From NCBI RefSeq assembly GCF_005298175.1, contig NZ_SZYH01000001.1, positions 2,542,001 to 2,606,000 on the forward strand: a stretch of DNA of 64,000 bases, given 5' to 3'. Made by a program: the position numbers and the translations under genes. Of the stretch, positions 35,071-45,200 are shown piece by piece. The notes beneath the pieces are model-generated. The model did not search any database, was not told the DNA's origin, and saw only the letters and a list, made by a program, of their open reading frames with translations. The DNA comes from Marinobacter panjinensis. GTDB lineage: Bacteria > Pseudomonadota > Gammaproteobacteria > Pseudomonadales > Oleiphilaceae. Positions within the stretch are counted from its first letter, which is position 1. The number at the start of each line of letters is the position of its first letter.

Positions 35071-35629
35071 GACCAACAAACTCGCTGAGCTGTTTGAGGT
35101 CAATACCGATGAGTTTCAGTACAGCCTGATAGCGGTCTTCCCAGGGGGTGCGGAACAGGATGTCGGGGGTGGCGGGGCAGGTCAGCCAGGCGTTACTTGC
35201 CAGCTCGTCTTCCAGTTGCCCCTCACTCCAGCCTGCGTAGCCCAGACAAACCAGGTAGTTTTCGGGCCCGTTGCCGGCGCCAATGTCGGAGAGCACATCC
35301 CGGGAAGTGGTCAGCAGAACATCATCAGACACCCGCGCTGTATTCTGCCAGCCGGCATCCGGGGAATGCAGCACGAAGCCGCGTTCCGGCTGCACCGGGC
35401 CACCACCGTATACGGGCACGTCCAGTTCGCCACCTTCCATGTCCAGTTGTTCGAGGATTTCCCCAAGGTGAATGTCCAGGGGGTGGTTCACCGTCAGCCC
35501 CAGGGCGCCTTCATCGGAGTGCTCGCACAGGTAGATCACCGCACCGTGGAAACGGGGGTCCTGCAAATAGGGAGACGCCACCAGAAACTGGTGTCGCAGA
35601 CTGTGTGGAGAGTGTTTCGATGCTGTCAT
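35063..35629 (-). CDS. yqgE: YqgE/AlgH family protein (UPF0301)
   Basis: Protein of 188 residues, known as AlgH in Pseudomonas. Family marks: HQFLVASPYLQDPRF near the N-terminus, GALGLTVNHPLDIHLGEIL, YGGGPVQPERGFVLH, and LVCLGYAGWSEGQLEDEL. The biochemical role is unsettled. It overlaps tonB by four bases (ATGA) and ruvX by eight, so it is tightly coupled in the gshB-to-pyrC' run. Confidence 0.95.
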   Translation of the reverse strand: MTASKHSPHSLRHQFLVASPYLQDPRFHGAVIYLCEHSDEGALGLTVNHPLDIHLGEILEQLDMEGGELDVPVYGGGPVQPERGFVLHSPDAGWQNTARVSDDVLLTTSRDVLSDIGAGNGPENYLVCLGYAGWSEGQLEDELASNAWLTCPATPDILFRTPWEDRYQAVLKLIGIDLKQLSEFVGHA

Positions 35630-36492
35630 CCTGATGTCAGCCCCCGCCGTTCGAATACCCAGGTGCGGATAATTTCCAGTTCGTCGACATTCTCGCGCAT
35701 ATCTTCCGGGAAAGGCGCGAAGGGTGCTGCCATTCGAACGATGCGTATTGCCGCATCGTCAAGCACGGTACTCCCGGATGATTCGAGTATAGCCAGTTCC
35801 TTGATTGTGCCATCCTTCTTCAGGGAAACCAGCATACGCAAGTTGCCATAGATGCCGGCCTGCCTCGCCTCTTTAGGATAGTTGATGTTCCCGACCCGGG
35901 TCACCTTGCTGACCCAGTTCTGCACGTACCAGGCGTTGGTCGATTTCAGGGTAGAGGCCGCCGTAACACGCATGACTCTGGGCTTCTTGGCATAGGCCTG
36001 CCGCTGCTGGTCAAACCTGGCCTCCAGGCTGGCAATTTCCAGACTGCGCTCCATCAGGCTTTTCTTTTCCTTCACCGGCAACGGCTCTTCCGATTCCGGT
36101 TCCGAGGTATCCGGCTTCGACACCTGGCGTTCACTACTTGCCTCGGTCTGCACCACAGGTTGTTCCTGCTGGCTCACCGGTTCGACCTGCGACGGCGGTT
36201 CCGGCTGAACTTCGGCAATTTCCTGCTGGCTGATGTCCGTGGGCTGCGGCGAGGTCATCTCCACCGCCTCTTCCTCGGTACCGCTGCCTTTCTGGCTGGT
36301 CTGGGCGAGGAAATCAGCTTTCTCGGGATCGGTCTCGTCATCAAACTGCGACAGGGTGATTTCCATGGTCTGGGCCGAGGAACGGGGCGATTCCGGCGCA
36401 AAGGTAATGCCCAGCACCACAATGGCATGGAGCGCCAGCGCCATGAAAAGCGTAAAAGAAAACCGATCGAAGTCGCTGACCTGTACTGCCAT
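35626..36492 (-). CDS. tonB: Energy transducer TonB (TonB3-like)
   Basis: Protein of 288 residues: a short cytoplasmic N-terminus, one membrane helix (LFMALALHAIVVLGITFA), a long Gln/Glu/Pro-rich periplasmic stretch, a helical segment, and the C-terminal TonB domain (NYPKEARQAGIYGNLRMLVSL). TonB couples the ExbBD proton motive force to outer-membrane receptors, but no exbBD is here. By position (between gshB and yqgE, beside pilG) it matches Pseudomonas TonB3, reported to be needed for twitching motility. The gene context suggests a pilus-related role. Confidence 0.9.
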   Translation of the reverse strand: MAVQVSDFDRFSFTLFMALALHAIVVLGITFAPESPRSSAQTMEITLSQFDDETDPEKADFLAQTSQKGSGTEEEAVEMTSPQPTDISQQEIAEVQPEPPSQVEPVSQQEQPVVQTEASSERQVSKPDTSEPESEEPLPVKEKKSLMERSLEIASLEARFDQQRQAYAKKPRVMRVTAASTLKSTNAWYVQNWVSKVTRVGNINYPKEARQAGIYGNLRMLVSLKKDGTIKELAILESSGSTVLDDAAIRIVRMAAPFAPFPEDMRENVDELEIIRTWVFERRGLTSG

Positions 36493-36531
36493 TACTACTG
36501 TATACCTTCGGTTAGACCCGGCTGGGGACCA

Positions 36532-37479
36532 TTATTTCAGACGCCGCTCTATGGCATCCATCAACTGGCTGGAGATATCGATTCCGAATGCGGCATCAAG
36601 TTCCCGGATACAGGTGGGACTGGTGACGTTGATCTCGGTCAGGTAGTCACCGATCACGTCGATACCGACAAAAATGAGCCCTTTTTCCTTGATCACCGGC
36701 GCCACACGATCACAGATTTCCCGGTCCCGGGCAGTCAGTTCGCGGCCTTCGCCCCGGCCACCCGCCGCCAGGTTACCGCGATTTTCCCCATGGGAGGGGA
36801 TACGCGCAAGTGCATAGGGAACCGGCTCGCCATCAATCAGCAGAATGCGCTTGTCGCCCTGTTTGATCTCGGGAATGTATTTCTGTGCCATGGCCTGGTG
36901 GGCACCATGGTTGGTCAGGGTTTCGATGATCACCCCGAGGTTGTCGTCGTTTTCCTTGACGCGGAAGATCGAACGCCCGCCCATGCCATCCACCGGCTTC
37001 ATGATGACATCACCATGCTCGGCGTAGAAATCCTTCAGCCGCTTGGCAGAGCGGGTCACGATCAGCGGTGGGGTGCAGTCTTCAAACTGGGCTGCGAACA
37101 ACTTTTCGTTACAGTCACGAAGAGTCGATGCGGGATTGACCACCAGGGCGCCCTGTTGCTCGGCAATCTCCAGTATAAAGGTCGCCATCAGGAACTCGCG
37201 GTCCACCGGCGGGTCCTGGCGCATCAGGATAACGTCCAGATCACCCAGCGCCCTCTCCTGGGAGCCACCGAAGCTGAACCAGTCGTCCGGGTTCATGTGC
37301 ACCGTCAGGTCACGGGTTCGTGCTCTGGCCTGCCCACCCTTCAGGTAAAGGTCCGGCAGCTCCATGTACTCAATTTGCCAGCCCCGCTTCTGAGCGGCCA
37401 GCAGCATCGCCAGTGAGCTGTCTTTCTTGAAATGGATCTTCTCGATGGGGTCCATCACAATTCCGAGTCGGACTGTCAT
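36532..37479 (-). CDS. gshB: Glutathione synthetase
   Basis: ATP-grasp ligase that adds glycine to gamma-glutamylcysteine; 315 residues. Typical segments: GIVMDPIEKIHFKKDSSLAM at the N-terminus, VMKPVDGMGGRSIFR in the ATP site, and GIDVIGDYLTEINVTSPT with metal-binding Glu and Asn. It is the first gene of the minus-strand run that continues into tonB and the pyr genes. It is divergent from pilG; the 296-base gap (37480-37775) should hold promoters for both, though no element stood out. Confidence 0.97.
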   Translation of the reverse strand: MTVRLGIVMDPIEKIHFKKDSSLAMLLAAQKRGWQIEYMELPDLYLKGGQARARTRDLTVHMNPDDWFSFGGSQERALGDLDVILMRQDPPVDREFLMATFILEIAEQQGALVVNPASTLRDCNEKLFAAQFEDCTPPLIVTRSAKRLKDFYAEHGDVIMKPVDGMGGRSIFRVKENDDNLGVIIETLTNHGAHQAMAQKYIPEIKQGDKRILLIDGEPVPYALARIPSHGENRGNLAAGGRGEGRELTARDREICDRVAPVIKEKGLIFVGIDVIGDYLTEINVTSPTCIRELDAAFGIDISSQLMDAIERRLK

Positions 37480-37775
37480 AATGCCTCGTCAGGTAAAAGG
37501 TTGAAAACACGAACCGGTCTGCAGAGCGCTCTCAGCGATAAGTGCTATGCTGTGAACACAGATGGTATTGTACCCGAGCCGCGAATGCATCCGGAGAAAT
37601 CCCGTATCAAATACGTGACTTTCCGGGCAGAAGTACATTTGGTCACAAAGTTATACTTTTTATCCGGCCCCCAATACTCTATAAATGAGCGGGATTTATA
37701 GAACACCGTTAACGTTTGTGTTAAAACCCCCGGTTGAAAAATAACGACAGTCGCAGAGCGCAAGGCAGTTGGACA

Positions 37776-38168
37776 ATGGATGACAACTTCGAGAATCTGA
37801 AGATTATGGTGATCGACGACAGCAAGACCATTCGTCGCACCGCTGAGACCCTTCTGAAGAAGGTCGGTTGCGAAGTCATTACGGCAACAGACGGCTTTGA
37901 CGCTCTGGCGAAAATTGCCGATTCCCAGCCCAACATCATTTTTGTAGATATCATGATGCCCCGGCTGGACGGCTATCAGACCTGCGCACTCATCAAGAAC
38001 AATTCCTCTTTCAAAAAGACGCCGGTTATCATGCTCTCCAGCAAAGACGGACTGTTCGACAAGGCCAAAGGCCGAATTGTCGGATCAGACCAGTATCTGA
38101 CCAAACCGTTCAGCAAGGACGAGCTTCTTAACACTATTCGCCAGTACGTTCCCCAAGCGGAACAGTAA
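37776..38168 (+). CDS. pilG: Type IV pilus response regulator PilG
   Basis: Single-domain receiver of 130 residues. In Pseudomonas PilG acts with the ChpA kinase in pilus extension control. Acidic pocket DDS at the N-terminus, phospho-acceptor in IIFVDIMMPRLDGYQ, and the Lys in YLTKPFSKDEL. ATG 37776 begins MDDNFENLKIM; an upstream in-frame start lacks family similarity. First gene of the pilGHIJK-chpABC cluster. Confidence 0.95.
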   Translation: MDDNFENLKIMVIDDSKTIRRTAETLLKKVGCEVITATDGFDALAKIADSQPNIIFVDIMMPRLDGYQTCALIKNNSSFKKTPVIMLSSKDGLFDKAKGRIVGSDQYLTKPFSKDELLNTIRQYVPQAEQ

Positions 38169-38200
38169 ACCTGCTGAAGTAAAGAACTATTGAGGACACC

Positions 38201-38563
38201 ATGGCCCGCATTCTGATTGTTGATGATTCCCCGACCGAGGTTAAGAAAATCTCGACCATTCTGGAAAAGCACAAGCACGAAGTGCTGACGGCCGATAATG
38301 GCGCCGACGGCGTTGCCAAGGCCCGCGCAGAAACTCCGGACCTGGTTCTGATGGACGTGGTTATGCCCGGCCTGAACGGCTTCCAGGCCACCCGCCAGCT
38401 GACCCGCGCCCCGGAAACCGCGTCCATCCCGGTGGTTATCGTGACCACCAAGGATCAGGAAACGGACCGGGTATGGGGTACTCGTCAGGGTGCCAAGGGC
38501 TACCTTGTAAAACCCGTCAACGAAGACGACCTGATCAAAACAATCAACAGCCTGATTGCCTGA
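38201..38563 (+). CDS. pilH: Type IV pilus response regulator PilH
   Basis: CheY-like protein of 120 residues, second receiver of the Chp system and associated with pilus retraction or signal drain in Pseudomonas. It reads ARILIVDDSPTEVKKI, with phospho-acceptor Asp in LVLMDVVMPGLNGFQ and Lys in GYLVKPVNEDDL. It lies 32 bases after pilG and 20 bases before pilI on the same strand. Confidence 0.95.
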   Translation: MARILIVDDSPTEVKKISTILEKHKHEVLTADNGADGVAKARAETPDLVLMDVVMPGLNGFQATRQLTRAPETASIPVVIVTTKDQETDRVWGTRQGAKGYLVKPVNEDDLIKTINSLIA

Positions 38564-38583
38564 TCCCCAACCGTGGAGTAAGC

Positions 38584-39129
38584 ATGTCCGCACAGGCCGC
38601 CCCCTTTGCCGTTCTGACGGATATCGCCCGACGCAGTCGCACCATGGCTGCCGGTCTGCCGGAACAACAGCAAGCTGTCGAACTCTGGAACGGGATCGGC
38701 TTTGTTCTGGCAGGCGAGCGCTACGTTGCGCCCATGGGTGAAGTCACTGAAATCCTCCATGTCCCCCGCTATACCCATATACCGGGGGTTCATCAGTTTA
38801 TGTTGGGCGCCGCCAACGTGCGGGGCCGCCTCCTGCCACTGGTCGACCTTGCCGGCTTTTTTGAAATCCCCCGCTCTTCCCGCAGCCAGCGTGAGCGCCG
38901 GGTGCTGGTTGTGGAGCAGGGCGACGTATTCAGTGGCCTGGTAGTCGACAGTGTCTCGGGCATGCAGTATTTCGCAGTGGACAGCTTCGTGGCATCGCCA
39001 CAGGATGTGCCTGCAAACGTTCAACCGTTTGTAAATGGCGGTTACGAGCGTAACGAGGAAGTCTGGAAAGTGTTTTCCGCCGCCGAGCTGCTCGGGGACG
39101 AACGCTTCCTGGATGTAGCGCAATGGTAA
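38584..39129 (+). CDS. pilI: Type IV pilus CheW-like adaptor PilI
   Basis: CheW-domain scaffold of 181 residues that links the PilJ receptor to ChpA. The core has GIGFVLAGERYVAPMGEVTE, GAANVRGRLLPLVDLAGFF and VVEQGDVFSGLVVDSV. GGAG precedes ATG 38584 by six bases. It lies between pilH and pilJ as in Pseudomonas. Confidence 0.94.
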   Translation: MSAQAAPFAVLTDIARRSRTMAAGLPEQQQAVELWNGIGFVLAGERYVAPMGEVTEILHVPRYTHIPGVHQFMLGAANVRGRLLPLVDLAGFFEIPRSSRSQRERRVLVVEQGDVFSGLVVDSVSGMQYFAVDSFVASPQDVPANVQPFVNGGYERNEEVWKVFSAAELLGDERFLDVAQW

Positions 39130-39223
39130 GGGCGGAGACAACGGCAGGAACTCCTTCCCGCCTGCCCAACGCCCGCAGAATCAAACTTGCCAATATTACG
39201 AAGAAGAGGCCGGGAGCCAGAAA

Positions 39224-41299
39224 ATGAAAAATAGAGCCGGAAGACTCAGTATGGGACAGGGAGGCAACAAGCTTGTTGCCGGCCTGATCGCCGCACTGAT
39301 CGCATTGACCGTCCTGCTCGTTGCAGTGCTGTTCATTATCAACAAGGACAGCCAAAACGACCAGGCATACATCGCCCACGCTTCGGAGCTGCGGGTACTG
39401 TCACAGGAAATCGCAAAGAACGCGACGGAAGCAGCGGGCGGTACCGCCTCAGCCTTCGACGCTCTGCGACGTTCCCGTGACGAATTCGAGCGCCTGTGGG
39501 GTTATGTGGTTGATGGCAACCCGGAAACCGGCCTGCCCCCTAGCCAGCTCGCCCAGGAAAGCGGCGTGCAGGAAACCTGGCAGGAAGTACGGAACAACGC
39601 TGACAGCATCCTGTCCACCCGGGACGCGGTACTCGGCCTTCACGAAGTGGCCCGGACCCTGAACGAAACCATCCCGCAGCTGCAGGTGGAATACGACGAC
39701 ATCGTTCAGATCCTGCTGGATAACAACGCGCCTGCCGAACAGATCGCCCTGGCCCAACGCCAATCGCTGCTGGCAGAGCGGATTGTTCGCTCAGTCAACA
39801 ACGTTCTGTCAGGTGATGAAGACGCGGTTATCGCCGCCGACCGTTTCGGCCGTGACGCCAGCCTGTTCGGCCGTGTTCTTGACGGTCAGGTAAACGGCAA
39901 CCCGGCCATGGGCATCTCCCAGGTTAACGACGAAGATGCCATCTACGGCCTCGAAGCCGTCGGCGAGCTGTTTGAATTCGTATCCCAGAACGTAGACGCC
40001 ATCCTTGAAGCCTCTCCCGACCTCTTCAAGGTGCGTACTGCGGCCAGCGACATCTTCCAGAACTCTCAGGTTCTGCTGGACGAGCTGTCGGTTCTTGCCA
40101 CGAAGTTTACCGGCCAGGCTGGCTCCCGCTTCATCAGCCCGACTCTCGCCTTTATCATTCTGGCTGCCATGGTTGGTATCGTGGTGATGATCGGTGTGGT
40201 TCTCTACCGCGAAGCCCAGGAGCGTCTTGCGACGACCCAGGAGCAGAACGAGCAGAACCAGAACGCGATCCTGCGACTGCTGGACGAACTGGCTGATCTG
40301 GCCGATGGTGACCTGACAACCGAGGCCACGGTAACCGAGGACTTCACCGGTGCCATCGCCGACTCCATCAACTACGCGATCGACCAGATGCGCGGCCTGG
40401 TACAGGCCATTCGTGGTACGGCGGTACGGGTAGCGTCAGCCGCCCAGGAAACCCAGGCCACAGCCATGCACCTGGCGGATGCGTCCGAGCACCAGGCCCA
40501 GGAAATTGCCGGCGCCTCTGCAGCGGTCAACGAGATGGCGGTGTCCATCGACCAGGTATCTTCGAACGCTGCAGAATCCTCCGCGGTTGCGGAGCGGTCG
40601 GTTGCGATCGCGAAGAAAGGCGCGGAAGTGGTACAGAACACCATCCGCGGCATGGACAACATCCGTGAGCAGATCCAGGAAACCTCCAAACGGATCAAAC
40701 GCCTGGGTGAGTCTTCCCAGGAAATCGGTGACATCGTCTCGCTGATCAACGACATCGCCGACCAGACCAACATCCTGTCCCTGAACGCAGCCATCCAGGC
40801 CTCCATGGCCGGTGACGCGGGCCGGGGCTTCGCGGTGGTTGCGGACGAGGTTCAGCGCCTTGCGGAACGTTCCTCTGCGGCAACCAAGCAGATTGAAGCA
40901 CTGGTCAAGACGATCCAGTCGGACACCAACGAAGCGGTTATCTCCATGGAGCACACCACCGCCGAGGTGGTCCGTGGTGCCCGTCTGGCCCAGGACGCGG
41001 GTATCGCCCTCGAGGAAATCGAGAACGTATCCATGAGTCTGGCGGAACTGATCCAGAACATCTCCAACGCAGCGCGTCAGCAGTCGTCTTCTGCGGCTCA
41101 CATTTCCAACACCATGAACGTCATCCAGGAAATCACCTCGCAGACCTCTTCCGGTACCAACGCGACTGCGAAGTCCATCGGTAACCTGGCAGAGATGGCG
41201 TCTGAACTGCGGTCCTCTGTTGCGGGCTTCACACTGCCCGAAGAGGAGTCAGTCGACCAGGAAGAAGAGGAAGACAGCGACGTTCCGGTGGTGAGCTGA
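39224..41299 (+). CDS. pilJ: Type IV pilus chemoreceptor PilJ
   Basis: Methyl-accepting protein of 691 residues. Membrane helix 1 spans about residues 16-38 (AGLIAALIALTVLLVAVLFI), followed by a large periplasmic PilJ-type domain, helix 2 (LAFIILAAMVGIVVMIGVVL) near residues 306-330, HAMP, then a long signalling coiled coil. The hairpin tip reads DIADQTNILSLNAAIQASMA and GDAGRGFAVVADEVQRLAER. The ASMA variant in place of the usual ARAG is characteristic of PilJ. It is the main receptor of the cluster; PilK and ChpB are the likely methylation enzymes. Confidence 0.96.
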   Translation: MKNRAGRLSMGQGGNKLVAGLIAALIALTVLLVAVLFIINKDSQNDQAYIAHASELRVLSQEIAKNATEAAGGTASAFDALRRSRDEFERLWGYVVDGNPETGLPPSQLAQESGVQETWQEVRNNADSILSTRDAVLGLHEVARTLNETIPQLQVEYDDIVQILLDNNAPAEQIALAQRQSLLAERIVRSVNNVLSGDEDAVIAADRFGRDASLFGRVLDGQVNGNPAMGISQVNDEDAIYGLEAVGELFEFVSQNVDAILEASPDLFKVRTAASDIFQNSQVLLDELSVLATKFTGQAGSRFISPTLAFIILAAMVGIVVMIGVVLYREAQERLATTQEQNEQNQNAILRLLDELADLADGDLTTEATVTEDFTGAIADSINYAIDQMRGLVQAIRGTAVRVASAAQETQATAMHLADASEHQAQEIAGASAAVNEMAVSIDQVSSNAAESSAVAERSVAIAKKGAEVVQNTIRGMDNIREQIQETSKRIKRLGESSQEIGDIVSLINDIADQTNILSLNAAIQASMAGDAGRGFAVVADEVQRLAERSSAATKQIEALVKTIQSDTNEAVISMEHTTAEVVRGARLAQDAGIALEEIENVSMSLAELIQNISNAARQQSSSAAHISNTMNVIQEITSQTSSGTNATAKSIGNLAEMASELRSSVAGFTLPEEESVDQEEEEDSDVPVVS

Positions 41300-41326
41300 T
41301 TATCGCTCCGAGGCTGCTGACAGTTT

Positions 41327-42226
41327 ATGGCTGAAACACGCAACCATCTGTCACCTGCCGACGGCATCTGGTCACTGCGCCGACTCCCCGATATGGATGA
41401 GGCGCAGTTCAGCCAGTGGCAGACACTGCTTGAGCACCGTACCGGCATTACCCTGTCATCCGGCCGCAAGTCGTTTCTCGAAACCAACCTCGGGATCCGC
41501 ATGCGGGAGATCGGATGCAGCAGCTACCAGGCCTACTACGAACAGATCGTATCCGGCCCGAATGCCATTATGGAGTGGTCCACCCTGGTGGACCGGCTGA
41601 CGGTACAGGAAACACGGTTTTTCCGGGATCCGGATGCTTTCAGGCTGGTGTCCGACTATGTACTTACCCGGCCCCGTGAAGCGCTGAAAAAGCGCCCCCT
41701 GGAGGCCTGGAGTGTGGGTTGCTCCACCGGCGAAGAGCCCTACACGCTGGCGATGCTGCTGAACGAGTGCATGGAAGGCTTGTCGCTACAGCCACTGTTC
41801 GGTGTTACCGGCTCCGACATCAGCAAGCCCGCCATCGACAAGGCCCAGTCCGGCCTGTTCAGTGCGCGCAAGCTGATGGGCATGGACGAAGCCATGAAGG
41901 CCAGGTACTTCCGGCCGGCAGAGCGGAACAACGTTGAGATTGTAAAAAGCATCCGGGAGCGGGTGTGTTTCACAAGGCTGAATGTGCTGGACCTGAAACA
42001 CGCTCCCATGCACGGAATGAACATTATCTTCTGCCAGAATCTGCTGATTTATTTCCGGCGCTGGCGCCGGCGGGAAATCGTAAAACGGCTTGCAGAGCGG
42101 CTGGCGCCCGGGGGGTTGCTGGTCCTGGGCCAGGGAGAACTGACCGACTGGCAGCCCCCTGGCTTACAGAGGGTACCCTCGGAACATGTGCTGGCGTGGA
42201 TCAAACGCCAGACTGACGAAGAATAA
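41327..42226 (+). CDS. pilK: CheR-type methyltransferase PilK
   Basis: Methylates glutamates of PilJ using SAM; 299 residues. It has the CheR N-terminal helical domain (RTGITLSSGRKSFLETNLG), the SAM motif WSVGCSTGEEPYTLAMLL, and NIIFCQNLLIYF. It lies 27 bases after pilJ and directly upstream of chpA. Confidence 0.95.
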   Translation: MAETRNHLSPADGIWSLRRLPDMDEAQFSQWQTLLEHRTGITLSSGRKSFLETNLGIRMREIGCSSYQAYYEQIVSGPNAIMEWSTLVDRLTVQETRFFRDPDAFRLVSDYVLTRPREALKKRPLEAWSVGCSTGEEPYTLAMLLNECMEGLSLQPLFGVTGSDISKPAIDKAQSGLFSARKLMGMDEAMKARYFRPAERNNVEIVKSIRERVCFTRLNVLDLKHAPMHGMNIIFCQNLLIYFRRWRRREIVKRLAERLAPGGLLVLGQGELTDWQPPGLQRVPSEHVLAWIKRQTDEE

Positions 42227-42237
42227 CCGGAGTGGTT

Positions 42238-45200
42238 ATGGGCAATCACCATGACAGCATAGCCCTGGACTGGGTTCGTGGCGAAATACAGGACACGCTG
42301 ACCCAGGGTCAGCAAGCACTGGAAGCGTATGTCGAGAATCGAGACGACACCGCGCGCCTGCGCTTCTGCCTGAACTATCTCCACCAGGTTCACGGTACTC
42401 TGCAGATGGTTGAGCTTTACGGCGCAGCCCTGTTGACCGAGGAAATGGAGAAGCTCACCCAGGCCGTCCTGAACGAAACCGTCGCCAGTGTGGACGACGC
42501 GGTGGAAGTGTTGATGCAGGCTATCCTGCAACTTCCCCAGTACCTGGAACACCTTGCCAGCAGCAAGGATGATTTTCCTATGGTGCTGCTGCCACTGCTG
42601 AACGATCTTCGGGCTGCGCGGGGCGAATCACTGCTGTCTGACACCTCGCTGTTCAAGCCAGACCTGGCCCCCTCGAAGGTTGCCGCGGCTGCCAATGTTT
42701 CCCAGCGCCTGCAGGATCCGAAGGTTCTCGGCCATATCCGCAAACTTCGCCAGATGTACCAGTTCGCGCTCGCCGGTGTGGTTCGCGAAGCCGATCTGGA
42801 CGCCCACTTCGATTACATGCAGAAGGTCATCCAGCGGCTGATCCGGTTGTGCCAGAAAACCCCCCGGGGTCAACTCTGGAAAGCGGCCGGCGCGTTTGTG
42901 GAAACCCTTCAGGAACACGTCAATCCGGTCAATACCGCCGTCAAGGCACTGTTGCGGGAACTGGACGCAGAAATCCGTCGCCTGACCGACGAGCACGTGG
43001 ACATCCTGCAACAGGAGGCCCCCGAAGCCCTGCTCAAGCACCTGCTGTATTACGTTGCCCGTGCCCGGGAACTGGATACTCCGCTGGTGCAGGAACTGCG
43101 CAACGATTACCGGCTGGAACAGGCGCTGCCGTCCGACGATGACGTCGACGCCGCCAAAAGCCGGGTATCCGGCCCCGGCCGCGATGCCATTCACTCGGTG
43201 GTCAGTGCCCTCAACGAAGAGCTTGCCAAGCTCAAGGACCAACTGGATCTGTTCGTACGATCCGAGCTGCGCCAGAACGACGAGCTGGAAGAGCTGCAAC
43301 CGGGCTTGCGCCAGGTGGCCAATACCCTGGCAGTTCTGGGCCTGGGAATACCCCGCAAGGTCATTACGGAACAGCTGGAGCTGGTGGAGAAGCTCTCCGC
43401 CCAGCCGGAAACAGTGGACGATGGTACCCTGATGGATATCGCCGGTGCCCTGCTGTATGTGGAAGCCAGTCTTGCAGGCCTCGACAGCGACCGGCAATCC
43501 GAGAGCAGCCGTACTGAGGACGATCAGCAGTCCGTTAACATGGGCTCGCGGGAACTCGGTGACGCCAGCAGCGCCCTGCTGAGGGAATCACGCAATACCC
43601 TCGAGCAGGTCAAGACCGCCATTGTCAATTTTATTGCCTCCCAGTGGGAAACCGGTGAAATCGAGCATGTCCCCGGGTTGCTCCACAGCATTCGCGGTGG
43701 CTTGAGCCTGATCCCGCTGGACCGTGTTGCCGACATGCTGGCGTCAGCCGAGCGTTACATCACCGATGTGCTGCTTGGCGGCAGGCAGGTTCCGGACTGG
43801 AAACAACTGGACACCCTGGCCGATGCCATCACCAGCATCGAGTATTACCTGGAGCGACTGGCCGAAGGCATCGAGGATAACGACAGTGTTCTCAGTGTTG
43901 CCGAAGCCAGCCTCAACTCTCTTGGCTTCCCGGTTGGCGCCGAACCCACCTGGCGGCATCCGTCGGAAGAAGAGGTACCGCTGGTCGATGCGGAAGTGCC
44001 CACAGCATCAGAAGCGACTGACTCCAAAGGCTCGGACGAAGAGCTTCTGGATGACGAAATACTCGGCATCTTTGTTGAGGAAGCCGAAGAAGTCCTGGAA
44101 ACCATCAACGAGTTCTATCCCCGCCTGCGCCAGAACCATGACGACCGCGAAGCACTGACCGAAGTTCGTCGTGCGTTCCATACCCTCAAGGGCAGCGGTC
44201 GACTGGTAGGCGCTACCAGTATTGGTGAGGTAGCCTGGTCGGTGGAGAATCTGCTGAACCGGGTGATCGACCAGACGCTTCGCCCCAACGACGACATGTT
44301 CAGCCTGATCGACGACGTCAACGCTCGAATTCCGGCGCTGATCAATGATTTCCGTAGTGGCCGGTCTGATGGCGACGTCGCAGAGCTCATCGAGCGCGCC
44401 GAAGCCATGTCCACTACCCGAAAAACTGACAGTGACAGCGCTACTGCTGAGTCTGAAGCGGAATCCGACAGCGACGAGTCCGATGCAGAAGTACCATCGG
44501 AAGACCGGACAGAGACTCCGGCTGCCCAGGAGCAGATCACTGTCGAAGACAGCTCTGATGACGATCTCATCGACGACGAAATTCTCGAAATCTTTATCGA
44601 GGAAGCCGGTGAGGTTCTGGATACCATCCGCGAATTCCTGCCCATGTTGCTGCGGCAGCACGACGACCGCACCGCGCTGTCTGAGGTCCGACGGGCGTTC
44701 CACACCCTGAAGGGCAGTGGCCGTATGGTTGGAGCGCTGGTTGTTGGCGAGCTGGCGTGGTCCGTCGAAAACATGCTCAACCGCGTGATCGACGGCAGCA
44801 TCTTCATGAACGATGACATCGCCGGTTTGCTGGACGAAGTCACGGCTGTCCTTCCTGAGCTGGTCGAAGACTTCGAGAAGCGGCGCGCTCCGTCCCGTGA
44901 TATCTCGACGCTCGAAGCCCGCGCCAAGGCCCTGGCGAACGGTGAGATCCCTGATGCCAGCACCATGCCACCTTCAGAGCCACAGGCCTCTGCTGATGAA
45001 CAGCCCACGACGGAAGCCCTGCTGACCGATGACGACGAAGACGCTGCAGTCGACCCGGTACTGCTGGATATCTTCGAGAGCGAGACCGAGACCCACCTGC
45101 AAACCCTGCAGGACTTTATTCACGCCGCTGGCGACAAGGCCAGCGTTGCCTATACCGACGACCTTTCCCGCGCCCTTCATACCCTGAAAGGCAGCGCGCA